DNA of 14,558 nucleotides from Myxococcota bacterium (lineage in GTDB: Bacteria; Myxococcota_A; UBA9160; PR03): assembly GCA_030066475.1 (NCBI GenBank), contig JASJBO010000131.1, forward strand, positions 1 through 14,558. Direction: 5' to 3'. Positions 1 through 6,120 of the stretch are shown one piece after another. The stretch's first letter is position 1; each line of letters starts with the position of its first letter. A program made the translations under genes and the position numbers. The notes under the pieces are model-generated. The model was not told where the DNA came from. It did not search any database and saw nothing but the letters and a program-made list of their open reading frames with translations.

Positions 1-24
1 CTTGGAGCCCTTGAGGTCGGCCAC
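1..24 (-). CDS. Rubrerythrin family protein, first 8 codons only (cut by window edge)
   Basis: Reading the minus strand, a GTG at 24 opens a frame translating as M-A-D-L-K-G-S-K that runs off the window. A very good Shine-Dalgarno (AGAGGAG, + strand about 31-37) lies 7 bases upstream, which supports a true start. MADLKGSK is the usual N-terminus of a widespread rubrerythrin group, in which it is followed by a stretch ending AFAGESQAN; this is recall of the family, not a search. Rubrerythrins are di-iron proteins that reduce hydrogen peroxide in the cytoplasm, common in anaerobes and microaerophiles. The gene is divergent from the 2OG-Fe(II) oxygenase at 259, so the two may share a control region. 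Only eight residues are visible, so the name is provisional, while the start itself is well supported. Confidence 0.5.
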
Positions 25-116
25 GTGCGATCTCCTCTGGCCGGTCGCCTGGCGGGACCGGTGCGCGTTGCTGGGGTTCGGACCATCGGCAGCGCAGATC
101 CGCAGGTCGCCGAGTC

Positions 117-143
117 CTCGGGTCCTCGACCTCGGGTCCTCGA
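117..143. repeat. Two-copy 13-bp direct repeat, period 14
   Basis: CTCGGGTCCTCGA occurs at 117-129 and again at 131-143, separated by one base. Partial copies of the CCTCG core continue on both sides. It lies in the divergent intergenic region and would be in the untranslated leader of the rubrerythrin-like gene. It could be a repeated protein-binding site or simple slippage; nothing shows which. Confidence 0.6.
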
Positions 144-171
144 ATCTGGCCTCGATCCGGATCCGGACTCG

Positions 172-200
172 ATCTTATCCGAAGGATTCGAGGGCAGCAA
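172..200 (-). promoter_or_regulatory. Possible sigma70-type promoter for the rubrerythrin-like gene
   Basis: On the minus strand TTGCTG (+ strand 195-200) is followed after exactly 17 bases by TAAGAT (172-177). These match the sigma70 -35 and -10 consensus at 3 and 4 of 6 positions, in a region that is otherwise very GC-rich. The predicted start of transcription would fall near 165, inside the 12-bp palindrome at 156-167, a typical repressor position. The right arm of the 9-bp inverted repeat (185-193) lies in the spacer. The leader to the GTG at 24 would be about 140 bases and would contain the direct repeat. This is a prediction by eye. Confidence 0.3.
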
Positions 201-244
201 TTCGCGCGCAACCGCGCGCCGAGATCGCTACGTGTCGGAGGGAA

Positions 245-262
245 ATGCGGAGCGGCCGATGA
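245..262 (+). other. Five-codon leader ORF overlapping the oxygenase start
   Basis: A strong Shine-Dalgarno-like GGAGGG (237-242) sits two bases before an ATG at 245 that encodes only M-R-S-G-R before TGA at 260-262. That TGA overlaps the oxygenase ATG (259-261) as ATGA, an arrangement that allows re-initiation. The spacing of the Shine-Dalgarno is shorter than ideal, and such a short frame can arise by chance, so this is a candidate only. Confidence 0.25.
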
Positions 263-975
263 CGGATCCGATCGCCCGGCGGCTGGCGGGCCTCGACTGG
301 AACGCCCTGGAACGCGACTTGTGGGAGCGCGGCTACGCGCGCACGCAGCCCGTGCTGACGCCCGAGGAGTGCCGCGCACTGCGGGCCAGCTACGAGGACG
401 ACCGCCGCTTCCGCAAGACCGTGGACATGCGCAGCCACGGCTTCGGCGACGGCGAGTACCGCTACTTCCGCGACCCGCTCCCGAAGCTCGTGAGCGCGCT
501 GCGCACGCACACCTACCGGCGCCTCGCGCCGGTCGCGAACCGGATGGAGGCGGCGCTGCGGCGCCCGACGCGCTTCCCCGCCACGCTGCGCGAGATGCGC
601 GCGCTGTGCGCGTCGCGCGGCCAGCCGCATCCCACCCCGCTGCTCCTGCGCTACGGGCCCGGCGGCTACAACGCGCTCCACCGCGACCTGTACGGCCCCC
701 TGGTGTTCCCGATCCAGCTCGCCTGCTTCCTGTCGCGCCCCGGCGCCGACTACGACGGGGGCGCCTTCCTGCTGGTCGAGCAGCGCCCGCGGGCGCAATC
801 GGTCGGGGACGCGCTGCTGCCCGGGCAGGGCGAGATCGTGCTGTTCGCGAGCGCCGAGCGCCCCCGCCGCGGCGCCCGCGGGTTCCACCGGGCGGGCCTG
901 CGCCACGGCGTCGCCACGGTCACGCGCGGCGAGCGCTACACGCTCGGCGTGATCTTCCACGACGCGAAGTCCTGA
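259..975 (+). CDS. 2OG-Fe(II) oxygenase family protein
   Basis: A 238-residue protein with the double-stranded beta-helix signature of iron- and 2-oxoglutarate-dependent dioxygenases. The facial triad is visible as H141-x-D143 in an LHRDLYG context and H216 in LRHGV. R226, in RYTLGVIFHD, is positioned to bind the 2-oxoglutarate carboxylate. Overall it resembles a compact soluble family, common in proteobacteria, that is generally annotated only as 2OG-Fe(II) oxygenase; the substrate is unknown. There is no signal peptide or membrane segment, so it is probably cytoplasmic. ATG 259 was chosen because a GGAG lies 6 bases upstream and the family-like sequence begins at once (GLDWNALERDLWERGY). 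An in-frame GTG at 232 has a weaker ribosome site. It is the only complete plus-strand gene. Its neighbour across the intergenic region is the likely rubrerythrin, which would place two iron enzymes back to back. Confidence 0.9.
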   Translation: MTDPIARRLAGLDWNALERDLWERGYARTQPVLTPEECRALRASYEDDRRFRKTVDMRSHGFGDGEYRYFRDPLPKLVSALRTHTYRRLAPVANRMEAALRRPTRFPATLREMRALCASRGQPHPTPLLLRYGPGGYNALHRDLYGPLVFPIQLACFLSRPGADYDGGAFLLVEQRPRAQSVGDALLPGQGEIVLFASAERPRRGARGFHRAGLRHGVATVTRGERYTLGVIFHDAKS

Positions 976-991
976 GCGGGAGCTCCGCTCA
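973..991. terminator. Possible bidirectional terminator spanning two converging stop codons
   Basis: TGAGCGGGAGCTCCGCTCA is a perfect inverted repeat with 7-bp arms (973-979 and 985-991) and a 5-base loop. The left end is the TGA stop of the oxygenase, and the right end is the TGA stop of the minus-strand peptidase read from the other strand. It is in the right place to end transcription in both directions. Neither side has a T-run, so it is not a classical intrinsic terminator. Confidence 0.4.
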
Positions 992-1819
992 GCGGGCCGC
1001 GGCGAACGAGCTGAAGGTCGAGCGGTACAGGTCGTCCGTGCCGAGTCGGGCGACGTGGCGCAGCGATCGGTCCAGGTTGCCCGTGCGGATCACGCGCTCG
1101 ATCAGGGCGCCGAGCCCGCGCGAGCCGCGCACCCGCGACAGGTGGTCGATCATCGCGTACGACTGCAGGTAGGCGAGCTGGGCGGCGTTGGGAGCCAGAT
1201 GGGCGAAGTGCGGGCGCGAGAGCGCGGCGAGCGGCAGCAGGGTGCCCTCGTGCGCCGCGCGGGCGAGGAAGTCGGCCTCGCCCGGCGAGAGGCCGTGCTT
1301 GCCCACCGCCCGCGCCTCGAACCACTCCGCGAGTCCCTCGTTCAGCCACGCCGGCAGCACGAGCGACGGCGCGGCGCGGTCGAGCGCGGCGTGCACCAGC
1401 TCGTGGTGGAGCACGCGCGCGAGCCGGGGCGAGACCTGCACGTCCCCGCGGATCCGGATCACGCCCTGGTAGAAGCCCGCCGCCGAGAAGCGGAACAGCC
1501 CGCCGAAGGTCCGGTCGAAGATGGCCGGGTCGTACACCAGCACGTGGATGCGGCGGCTGGGTCGCAGGTCGAGCTCGTCATCGAGCAGGTCGTAGGCGGA
1601 CTCGAGCACGTCGAGCAGGGCGCGCTCGAAGGCGGCGGAACCGTGACGCCCCGAGCGCCGGTCGATGTCGACGTCCTGGTGGAGCACGAAGTGGGTCGAG
1701 CGGCGCTTGTCGAAGCGGCCGTCGGCGCCGCGTCCTGCCGCCGTCGCGGGAGCCGCGAGCGAGAGCGCGAGCAGCGGGCCGACCAGCGCGAGCACACCCG
1801 GAAGACGCATCCGCCCCAT
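989..1819 (-). CDS. Secreted peptidase MA-like (gluzincin) metalloprotease
   Basis: A 276-residue protein with a Sec signal peptide: basic MGRMRLPG, a hydrophobic stretch over about residues 8-22 and an APATAAG region suited to signal peptidase I cleavage. The catalytic motif is HELVH (H139, E140, H143). NEGLAEWFE follows, with E161 as the likely third zinc ligand, which is the gluzincin (M1-like, peptidase MA) arrangement. The C-terminal AYLQSYAMIDHL helix is also typical of that group. Substrate unknown; location periplasmic or outside the cell. The open frame continues upstream to 2608, but that part overlaps the TPR gene. ATG 1819 lies 5 bases after that gene's stop, has a GGGAGA-like ribosome site and starts directly at the signal peptide. 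It is probably cotranscribed with the metzincin-like protein upstream, so two zinc peptidases of different clans share one unit. Confidence 0.85.
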   Translation of the reverse strand: MGRMRLPGVLALVGPLLALSLAAPATAAGRGADGRFDKRRSTHFVLHQDVDIDRRSGRHGSAAFERALLDVLESAYDLLDDELDLRPSRRIHVLVYDPAIFDRTFGGLFRFSAAGFYQGVIRIRGDVQVSPRLARVLHHELVHAALDRAAPSLVLPAWLNEGLAEWFEARAVGKHGLSPGEADFLARAAHEGTLLPLAALSRPHFAHLAPNAAQLAYLQSYAMIDHLSRVRGSRGLGALIERVIRTGNLDRSLRHVARLGTDDLYRSTFSSFAAAR

Positions 1820-1824
1820 GATAT

Positions 1825-3363
1825 CTACTCTCCCACCTGCAGGCGTCCCATCGTCCGCGCCCGCTCGGCCACCTCGCGGCCCCGCGGGCTGCGCGGGCCG
1901 TAGAAGCGCGCGGCGGCCTCCCACCAGAGCGCGGCCGCCGCGGGCCGGCCGTCGCGCAGCATCAGGTGGCCGAGCAGATTCGACACGTCTCCGAGGTGGT
2001 CGTCGAGCTGCATGGCCTCGCGGGCCTCGCTCGCGGCCAGGTAGCGCGACTCGTTCAGCGAGGCCACGGCCCGCTGCATGCCGCGCCGGCGGAAGGCCGC
2101 GTTCGCGCGGACGGCCGCGCGGTACGCCTCGATCAGCTCGCGCAGGTCGGCGTGCGCCAGGACCTCGGCGTCGAGGCCGCGGAGACCGAAGCTGCGCCCG
2201 CGCAGCGATGCCAGGATGCGCCGGTTCCATTGGTCGAGGCCCCCCGCGTCGCCGGACGGGTTCATCAGCGACGGGAGCTCCGGGCTCACGTGCACGCCGC
2301 CATACAGGTGCGCCACCTCGTGGGCGAGCACGCGGCTCGACAGCGCACCGGGCTCGAGGCGCACCGCCATCACGCGCCCGAGGAACTCCGCCTGGCCCAT
2401 GCGCCAGCGTCCGGGGAGCTTCGGCGTGGGCCGCGCGGTGAAGATCGCCACGATCCCGTTGGACGGGATCCGCGGCTGCCCGGCGAGGAAGCGCGCCTGG
2501 ATGCCGTCCAGCGAGGCCCCGGCGCCGGCCGACTCGAAGGGCTGGATCGAGAGCGGCACGAAGCGCGCGTCCAGCACGGGTGCGAGCTGCTGCGAGAGCC
2601 AGATCCACAGGGCGCGGAAGCGGAAGCGCCAGGCGGGATGGCGGTGCAGGCCCTCGTCGGCGTAGACGTGCACGGGGACGATCCCGCGATCGGCCCAGTC
2701 GGGCTGGCTGGCGGCCAGCAGGGCGGTGGCGCGGCGGGCGGCACCGGGCCCGAGGTCGGCCAGGGCGACCGCGCTCTCGAGCAGCTCGCGGGCCCGCCCC
2801 GGCTGCCCCTGCGCCAGCAGGGCCTCGCCCGCGGCGACCAGGGCGCGCGGGTCGTAGGGGTGCGCGTCGGCCAGCCCGACCGGATCGGAGCCGAGGCCGC
2901 GCGGTGCGGGGCCGGTGAGCCGAGCGAGCGCCGCGTGCAGCTCGAGGCGGCCCGGGTCGTGCTCGAGTCCGCGCTCCAGCCAGGTGCGCGCCGCGGCCGG
3001 GTCGCCACGCGCCTCGTCGATGCGGGCCATCTCCAGGAGGGCGCCGGCGTCGGGCGGCTCGCGCTCGAGCAGCGGCAGCAGCATCTCGTGAGCCCGCTCG
3101 GTCTCCCCCTCGGCCACCAGCGCGCGCACCAGCGCGGTGCGCGCGGCGACCGACCCCGGGTCGGCCGCCACGGCGCGCTCGAAGCGCGCGCGCGCCTGCT
3201 CGGCGTCGCCGCGCTCGAGGGCGCGCTCACCCAGCTCGACGAGCTGCCCCGCCAGCTCCGGCTGCGCGCGCGGAGCGGGCGTCGCGGTCGGGCCACTCGA
3301 GCAGGCGAGCGGCAGCCACAGCGCAATCCACGTCAGCAGACGGAGCACCCGCTGCGGGTGCAT
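1825..3363 (-). CDS. TPR-repeat lipoprotein-like protein with metzincin-type HExxHxxGxxH motif
   Basis: About 512 residues. The N-terminus is a secretion signal ending in a lipobox-like P-L-A-C (Cys21), followed by a Ser/Thr/Pro/Ala linker. The -3 position is Pro rather than the usual Leu, so lipidation is likely but not certain. Residues roughly 35-220 form helical TPR-like repeats with characteristic ALERGDAEQARARFERA phasing. A domain beginning near IVPVHVYADEG contains HEVAHLYGGVH, which supplies the metzincin ligands H348, H352 and H358 with E349. SLMNP follows with M367 as a plausible Met-turn. More helical, TPR-like sequence fills the C-terminus. ATG 3363 is preferred because AGAGG lies 9 bases upstream; an in-frame ATG at 3381 has GGAGGG touching it. 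Substrate unknown; presumably periplasmic and membrane-anchored. I do not recognise a characterised protein with this architecture. Confidence 0.8.
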   Translation of the reverse strand: MHPQRVLRLLTWIALWLPLACSSGPTATPAPRAQPELAGQLVELGERALERGDAEQARARFERAVAADPGSVAARTALVRALVAEGETERAHEMLLPLLEREPPDAGALLEMARIDEARGDPAAARTWLERGLEHDPGRLELHAALARLTGPAPRGLGSDPVGLADAHPYDPRALVAAGEALLAQGQPGRARELLESAVALADLGPGAARRATALLAASQPDWADRGIVPVHVYADEGLHRHPAWRFRFRALWIWLSQQLAPVLDARFVPLSIQPFESAGAGASLDGIQARFLAGQPRIPSNGIVAIFTARPTPKLPGRWRMGQAEFLGRVMAVRLEPGALSSRVLAHEVAHLYGGVHVSPELPSLMNPSGDAGGLDQWNRRILASLRGRSFGLRGLDAEVLAHADLRELIEAYRAAVRANAAFRRRGMQRAVASLNESRYLAASEAREAMQLDDHLGDVSNLLGHLMLRDGRPAAAALWWEAAARFYGPRSPRGREVAERARTMGRLQVGE

Positions 3364-3381
3364 CCGCGAGGCCCTCTGCAT

Positions 3382-3512
3382 CCCTCCAACTTAACATCTC
3401 CCCCGCATCGCATCGTTCCGGAGGTTCCTCGAACCCGGTCGGAGGTCCTGGGTTGCTCGCGCCCCGCGCTCCCGCGCTCGAGCGCCCTGCGGGGCGGGAG
3501 CAGGCTCGGGGC
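3382..3512. other. Intergenic region between CoA transferase and TPR-metzincin gene
   Basis: This non-coding gap between two minus-strand genes must contain the end of the long upstream operon and possibly a promoter for the peptidase pair. It contains the GC-rich inverted repeat at 3460-3496 and a small hairpin GGTTC-CTC-GAACC at 3423-3435. AACCC at 3432-3436 can also pair with GGGTT at 3450-3454. No convincing -35/-10 pair was found on the minus strand, so the peptidase pair could be read through from upstream or use a promoter I cannot recognise. Confidence 0.5.
3460..3496 (-). terminator. GC-rich inverted repeat, possible terminator after the CoA transferase
   Basis: CGCCCCGC (3460-3467) and GCGGGGCG (3489-3496) are perfect 8-bp arms. 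Between them the 12-bp palindrome GCGCTCGAGCGC (3474-3485) can form a nested stem. On the minus strand the structure begins 17 bases after the CoA transferase stop, where a terminator would be expected. There is no T-run after it, so it may act as an RNA-stabilising stem or in factor-dependent termination rather than as an intrinsic terminator. Confidence 0.4.
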
Positions 3513-4736
3513 TCAGACCACCCCGGCCTCGCGCAGCGCCCGGATCGCCTCGGGGTCGAGGCCGTGCTCGCGCAGGACGGCGTCGGTGTCGGCTCCCAGC
3601 GCCGGCGCGGCGCGGCGCACCCGCAGCGGCGTGCGCGACAGCTTGGCCGCGGGCCCGGTGATGGGATGGGGGTCGCCGTCCTCCGGCGTCTGGAGCATGT
3701 CGCGCTCGCGCACGTGCGGGTCCCTGGCGGCCTCGGCGTAGCTGCGCACCGGAGCCACCGGCAGCCCGGCGCCGCGCAGCGTGTCGAGCGCCTCGCGGCA
3801 GCTGCGAGCCGCCAGCCACTCGGCGAGCAGGGCGTCCACCTCGGCGCGGCGCTCGAGGCGCGCGGCCGTCGTGGCGAAGCGCGGGTCGTCGGCCAGCTCC
3901 GCCCGGCCCATGCACTCCACCAGGCGGCGCCAGTGGCCGTCGAGCAGCACGCCCGCCATCACGTCGCCGTCGCGACAGGCGTAGACGCGCGCTGGCGCGG
4001 CGATGCGGAACTCGTTGCCCAGACGCGGGAGGTCGATGCCGAGCGCCCCCAGCGTGAGATACCCGGTCGACTGGAACAGCATCGAGTCGAGCAGCGAGAC
4101 GTCCACGTGCTGGCCCTCGCCGGTGCGGTCGCGGTGGCGCAGCGCCGCCAGCGCCGCGAGGGCACCGTGCAGGCCCGCCAGGTCGTCGGCCAGGAAGGTC
4201 GGCGCCTTCACGGCCGGGCCCTCCGGATCGCCGTTCAGGGCCAGGAAGCCGCTCGCCGCCTGCGCCAGCGGGTCGTAGCCGGCCTGCTCGCAGTCGGGGC
4301 CGAACTGCCCGAAGCCGCTGATCGACACGACCACCAGCTCGGGGTGGCTGGCGCGCAGCGCCGCGGCGCCCAGCCCGAAGCGCTCCATGGTGCCGGGGCG
4401 GAAGTTCTCGACCACGACGTCGGCCCGCTCGGCCAGCCGGCGGAACACCTGCTGACCCTCGGGACGCCGCAGGTCGAGACACAGGCTGCGCTTGTTCCGG
4501 TTGACCGTGGCGTGCATGAACGAGAGCGGCGGGTCGGCATCGGGCAGGAAGGGCGGGGCGCGGCGCGCCATCTCGCCGCCCGGCAGCTCGACCTTGATGA
4601 CGTCGGCGCCGAAGTCGGCCAGCAGGCAGCCACACATCGGGCCCGCCCAGGTGGTGGTGGCCTCCACCACGCGCACCCCGGCCAGCGGGCCCGGCAGGTC
4701 GTCGCGGGCGTCCGTGAAGAACTCGCGCTTGTCCAC
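3513..4736 (-). CDS. CaiB/BaiF family CoA transferase
   Basis: A 407-residue class III CoA transferase, which moves CoA between carboxylic acids through an aspartyl intermediate. Family marks are LAGVRVVE near residue 18, LADFGADVIKVE (39-50), NRNKRSLCLDLRRPEG (79-94), VVVENFRPG (107-115), then YDPLAQAASGF. The catalytic Asp is probably D184 in FLADDLAGLHG, which aligns by eye with Asp169 of formyl-CoA transferase. Length is normal for the family, and the acyl substrate cannot be predicted. It starts with GTG 4736, seven bases past the SDR stop, without a good Shine-Dalgarno, so it probably relies on re-initiation after the SDR gene. The first ATG lies inside the conserved fold (residue 34) and is too late. 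Pairing with an SDR suggests a shared route for hydroxy- or oxoacyl compounds; that is inference. Last gene of the long operon. Confidence 0.9.
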   Translation of the reverse strand: MDKREFFTDARDDLPGPLAGVRVVEATTTWAGPMCGCLLADFGADVIKVELPGGEMARRAPPFLPDADPPLSFMHATVNRNKRSLCLDLRRPEGQQVFRRLAERADVVVENFRPGTMERFGLGAAALRASHPELVVVSISGFGQFGPDCEQAGYDPLAQAASGFLALNGDPEGPAVKAPTFLADDLAGLHGALAALAALRHRDRTGEGQHVDVSLLDSMLFQSTGYLTLGALGIDLPRLGNEFRIAAPARVYACRDGDVMAGVLLDGHWRRLVECMGRAELADDPRFATTAARLERRAEVDALLAEWLAARSCREALDTLRGAGLPVAPVRSYAEAARDPHVRERDMLQTPEDGDPHPITGPAAKLSRTPLRVRRAAPALGADTDAVLREHGLDPEAIRALREAGVV

Positions 4737-4742
4737 GGTCGC

Positions 4743-5435
4743 TCAGACCGGGACCACAGCGCCGTTTACGGTCGCCGCCTCGTCGCCCGCGAGCCAGCGG
4801 ATCACGGCGGCGATCGCGGCTGGCGCGGTCCAGCTCGAGGGATCCGCATCGGGCATCGCCGCGCGGTTCGCCGGCGTGTCGATCGTGCTGGGGGCCACCG
4901 CGTTGACCCGCACGCCGGCGCTCGCGACCTCGCGAGCCAGGCTGCGCGTGAAGGCGATCACGCCGGCCTTGGCGGCCGCGTAGGCCGCGAGCGTCGCGGG
5001 GGGATCGAGCGCCGCCTGCGAGGTGACGTTCACCACGGCGCCCGAGCCGCGCTCGAGCATGCCCGGCAGCAGGCTGTGGGTGGCGCACACCGCGGTGCGC
5101 AGGTTGATCCGCAGCATGCGGTCGAACGCCTCCGGCGGCGTCTCGACGAACGGCGTGCCGCCCTCGAAGCCGCCGACGCCGTTCACCAGCACGGCGGCGT
5201 CGCCCGCGCGGCGGGCCAGCTCCGCGCTGCCCGCCGGCTCCGCGACGTCGGCTTCGAACAGCGCCAGGCGCTCCTCGCGCGCCGCCTCGGCGAAGCGCTC
5301 GGCCACCGCGTCGCGCTCGGCGGCGACGATCCAGGGCACGGCGACGCGGTCGCCCGCCGCCAGGAACGCCTCGACCACCGCGCACCCGAGGGCGCCGGTG
5401 CCGCCGCTCACCACCACCAGCCTGCCGTCGCTCAT
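4743..5435 (-). CDS. SDR family NAD(P)-dependent oxidoreductase
   Basis: A 230-residue short-chain dehydrogenase/reductase. The nucleotide-binding loop is SGGTGALG (residues 10-17), slightly different from the usual TGxxxGxG. The NNAG position reads NGVGG. The catalytic set is S139, Y152 and K156 (YAAAK), followed by the usual VRVNAVAPSTIDTPANR cofactor-stabilising segment. Length is normal for a classical SDR and it should be cytoplasmic; the alcohol or ketone substrate is unknown. The ATG is well placed: a GAGG sequence overlapping the HEAT gene's TGA sits 5 bases upstream. It is followed after 6 bases by the CoA transferase, and the two are probably a functional pair. Confidence 0.9.
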   Translation of the reverse strand: MSDGRLVVVSGGTGALGCAVVEAFLAAGDRVAVPWIVAAERDAVAERFAEAAREERLALFEADVAEPAGSAELARRAGDAAVLVNGVGGFEGGTPFVETPPEAFDRMLRINLRTAVCATHSLLPGMLERGSGAVVNVTSQAALDPPATLAAYAAAKAGVIAFTRSLAREVASAGVRVNAVAPSTIDTPANRAAMPDADPSSWTAPAAIAAVIRWLAGDEAATVNGAVVPV

Positions 5436-5442
5436 CGGGTCC

Positions 5443-6120
5443 TCACGGGTTCACGTCGGCCAGCGCCACGCCCAGTGCGCGGCGCACGGTCGGACTCGGA
5501 TGCTCGCGCGCCAGCCCGCGCAGCCGCTCGCGCAGCTCGCCGGGGCAAGGCGCGCCGCCCGAAGTCGCCAGGCGGCCCAGAGCGAGCGCGGCGAGACCCA
5601 CGAGCTGCGGATCGTCCGCCTCCTCCAGGCAGGCGAGCAGGCGCGTGCGGGCCTCGGCCGGCGGGTCGACCACGCCGGCGAGCGCCACCAGCGCGCCGCG
5701 GCGCACGGCGGGGTCGGGGTCGCGCGTCGCCGCGACGAGCGCGTGTGCGGCCTCGGGGCGATCCGGGGCCAGCTCGCGCAGGCAGTGGGCGGCCATGCGG
5801 CGCACCGGGGCCCGCTCGGCGGACGCGAGCAGGCCCAGCAGCACGCGCAGCACCTCGCCGTGCACACGACCCAGGTCGACCAGGATGCGCGCCGCCGTCC
5901 AGCGCACGTCGCCTTCGGGATGGGCGAGCGCGTCGACCAGCGCGGGCAGCAGCTCGGGACCGGGGGGCGCGAGCCGCGCCAGCGCGAAGGCTGCCTCGAT
6001 GCGCTCGCGCCCTTCCCCGCGGAGCAACGCGTTTCGGGCCGAGCGCCGCCGCTCCTGTGCCGCATCGCGCTCGCGGCGGCGTTGCTGCGCCGCGGCGAGC
6101 GCGTCCGGCGGCGTGCTCAC
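5443..6120 (-). CDS. HEAT-repeat domain protein
   Basis: A 225-residue soluble protein. Residues 1-37 are highly charged and probably helical (QQRRRERDAAQERRR). From about residue 38 to the end it consists of roughly five HEAT/PBS-lyase-like helical repeats, seen in recurring patterns such as DVRWTAARILVDLG, PVRRMAAHCLRELA and AVRRGALVALAGV. Such repeats bind proteins and have no enzymatic residues; the partner is unknown. The start is GTG 6120, which overlaps the TGA of the metallo-hydrolase as GTGA. The open frame continues upstream to 6687, but that part is only the out-of-frame shadow of the metallo-hydrolase. Tight coupling suggests the two proteins are made in balance and could interact, which is inference. 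Confidence 0.8.
   Translation of the reverse strand: MSTPPDALAAAQQRRRERDAAQERRRSARNALLRGEGRERIEAAFALARLAPPGPELLPALVDALAHPEGDVRWTAARILVDLGRVHGEVLRVLLGLLASAERAPVRRMAAHCLRELAPDRPEAAHALVAATRDPDPAVRRGALVALAGVVDPPAEARTRLLACLEEADDPQLVGLAALALGRLATSGGAPCPGELRERLRGLAREHPSPTVRRALGVALADVNP

Larger units (their letters stand above)
25..258. promoter_or_regulatory. Divergent intergenic region between rubrerythrin-like gene and 2OG oxygenase
   Basis: This 234-bp stretch has no convincing gene. It holds a direct repeat CTCGGGTCCTCGA at 117-129 and 131-143, a perfect 12-bp palindrome TCCGGATCCGGA at 156-167, and a perfect 9-bp inverted repeat CCTCGAATC at 138-146 with GATTCGAGG at 185-193. An open frame in phase with the oxygenase extends back to 25, but its translation is arginine- and serine-rich, crosses these repeats and lacks family similarity, so it is treated as non-coding. 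The cluster of symmetric elements between two divergent starts suggests operators, although no known regulator site was recognised. Confidence 0.5.

Noticed and set aside
25..258. N-terminal extension of the 2OG oxygenase
   Set aside because: The upstream frame is Ser/Arg/Pro-rich, crosses repeats and palindromes, and adds nothing to the family fold. ATG 259 has its own ribosome site.
1820..2608. Upstream extension of the MA-like peptidase frame
   Set aside because: It overlaps the metzincin gene in another frame and would bury the clear signal peptide that starts at 1819.
3382..3512. Promoter for the peptidase pair
   Set aside because: No -35/-10 pair of acceptable match and spacing was found on the minus strand, so none is annotated.
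1966..3741. Plus-strand open frame opposite the TPR-metzincin gene
   Set aside because: Antisense shadow: low-complexity composition, no family motif, and it runs through the intergenic region and into the CoA transferase.
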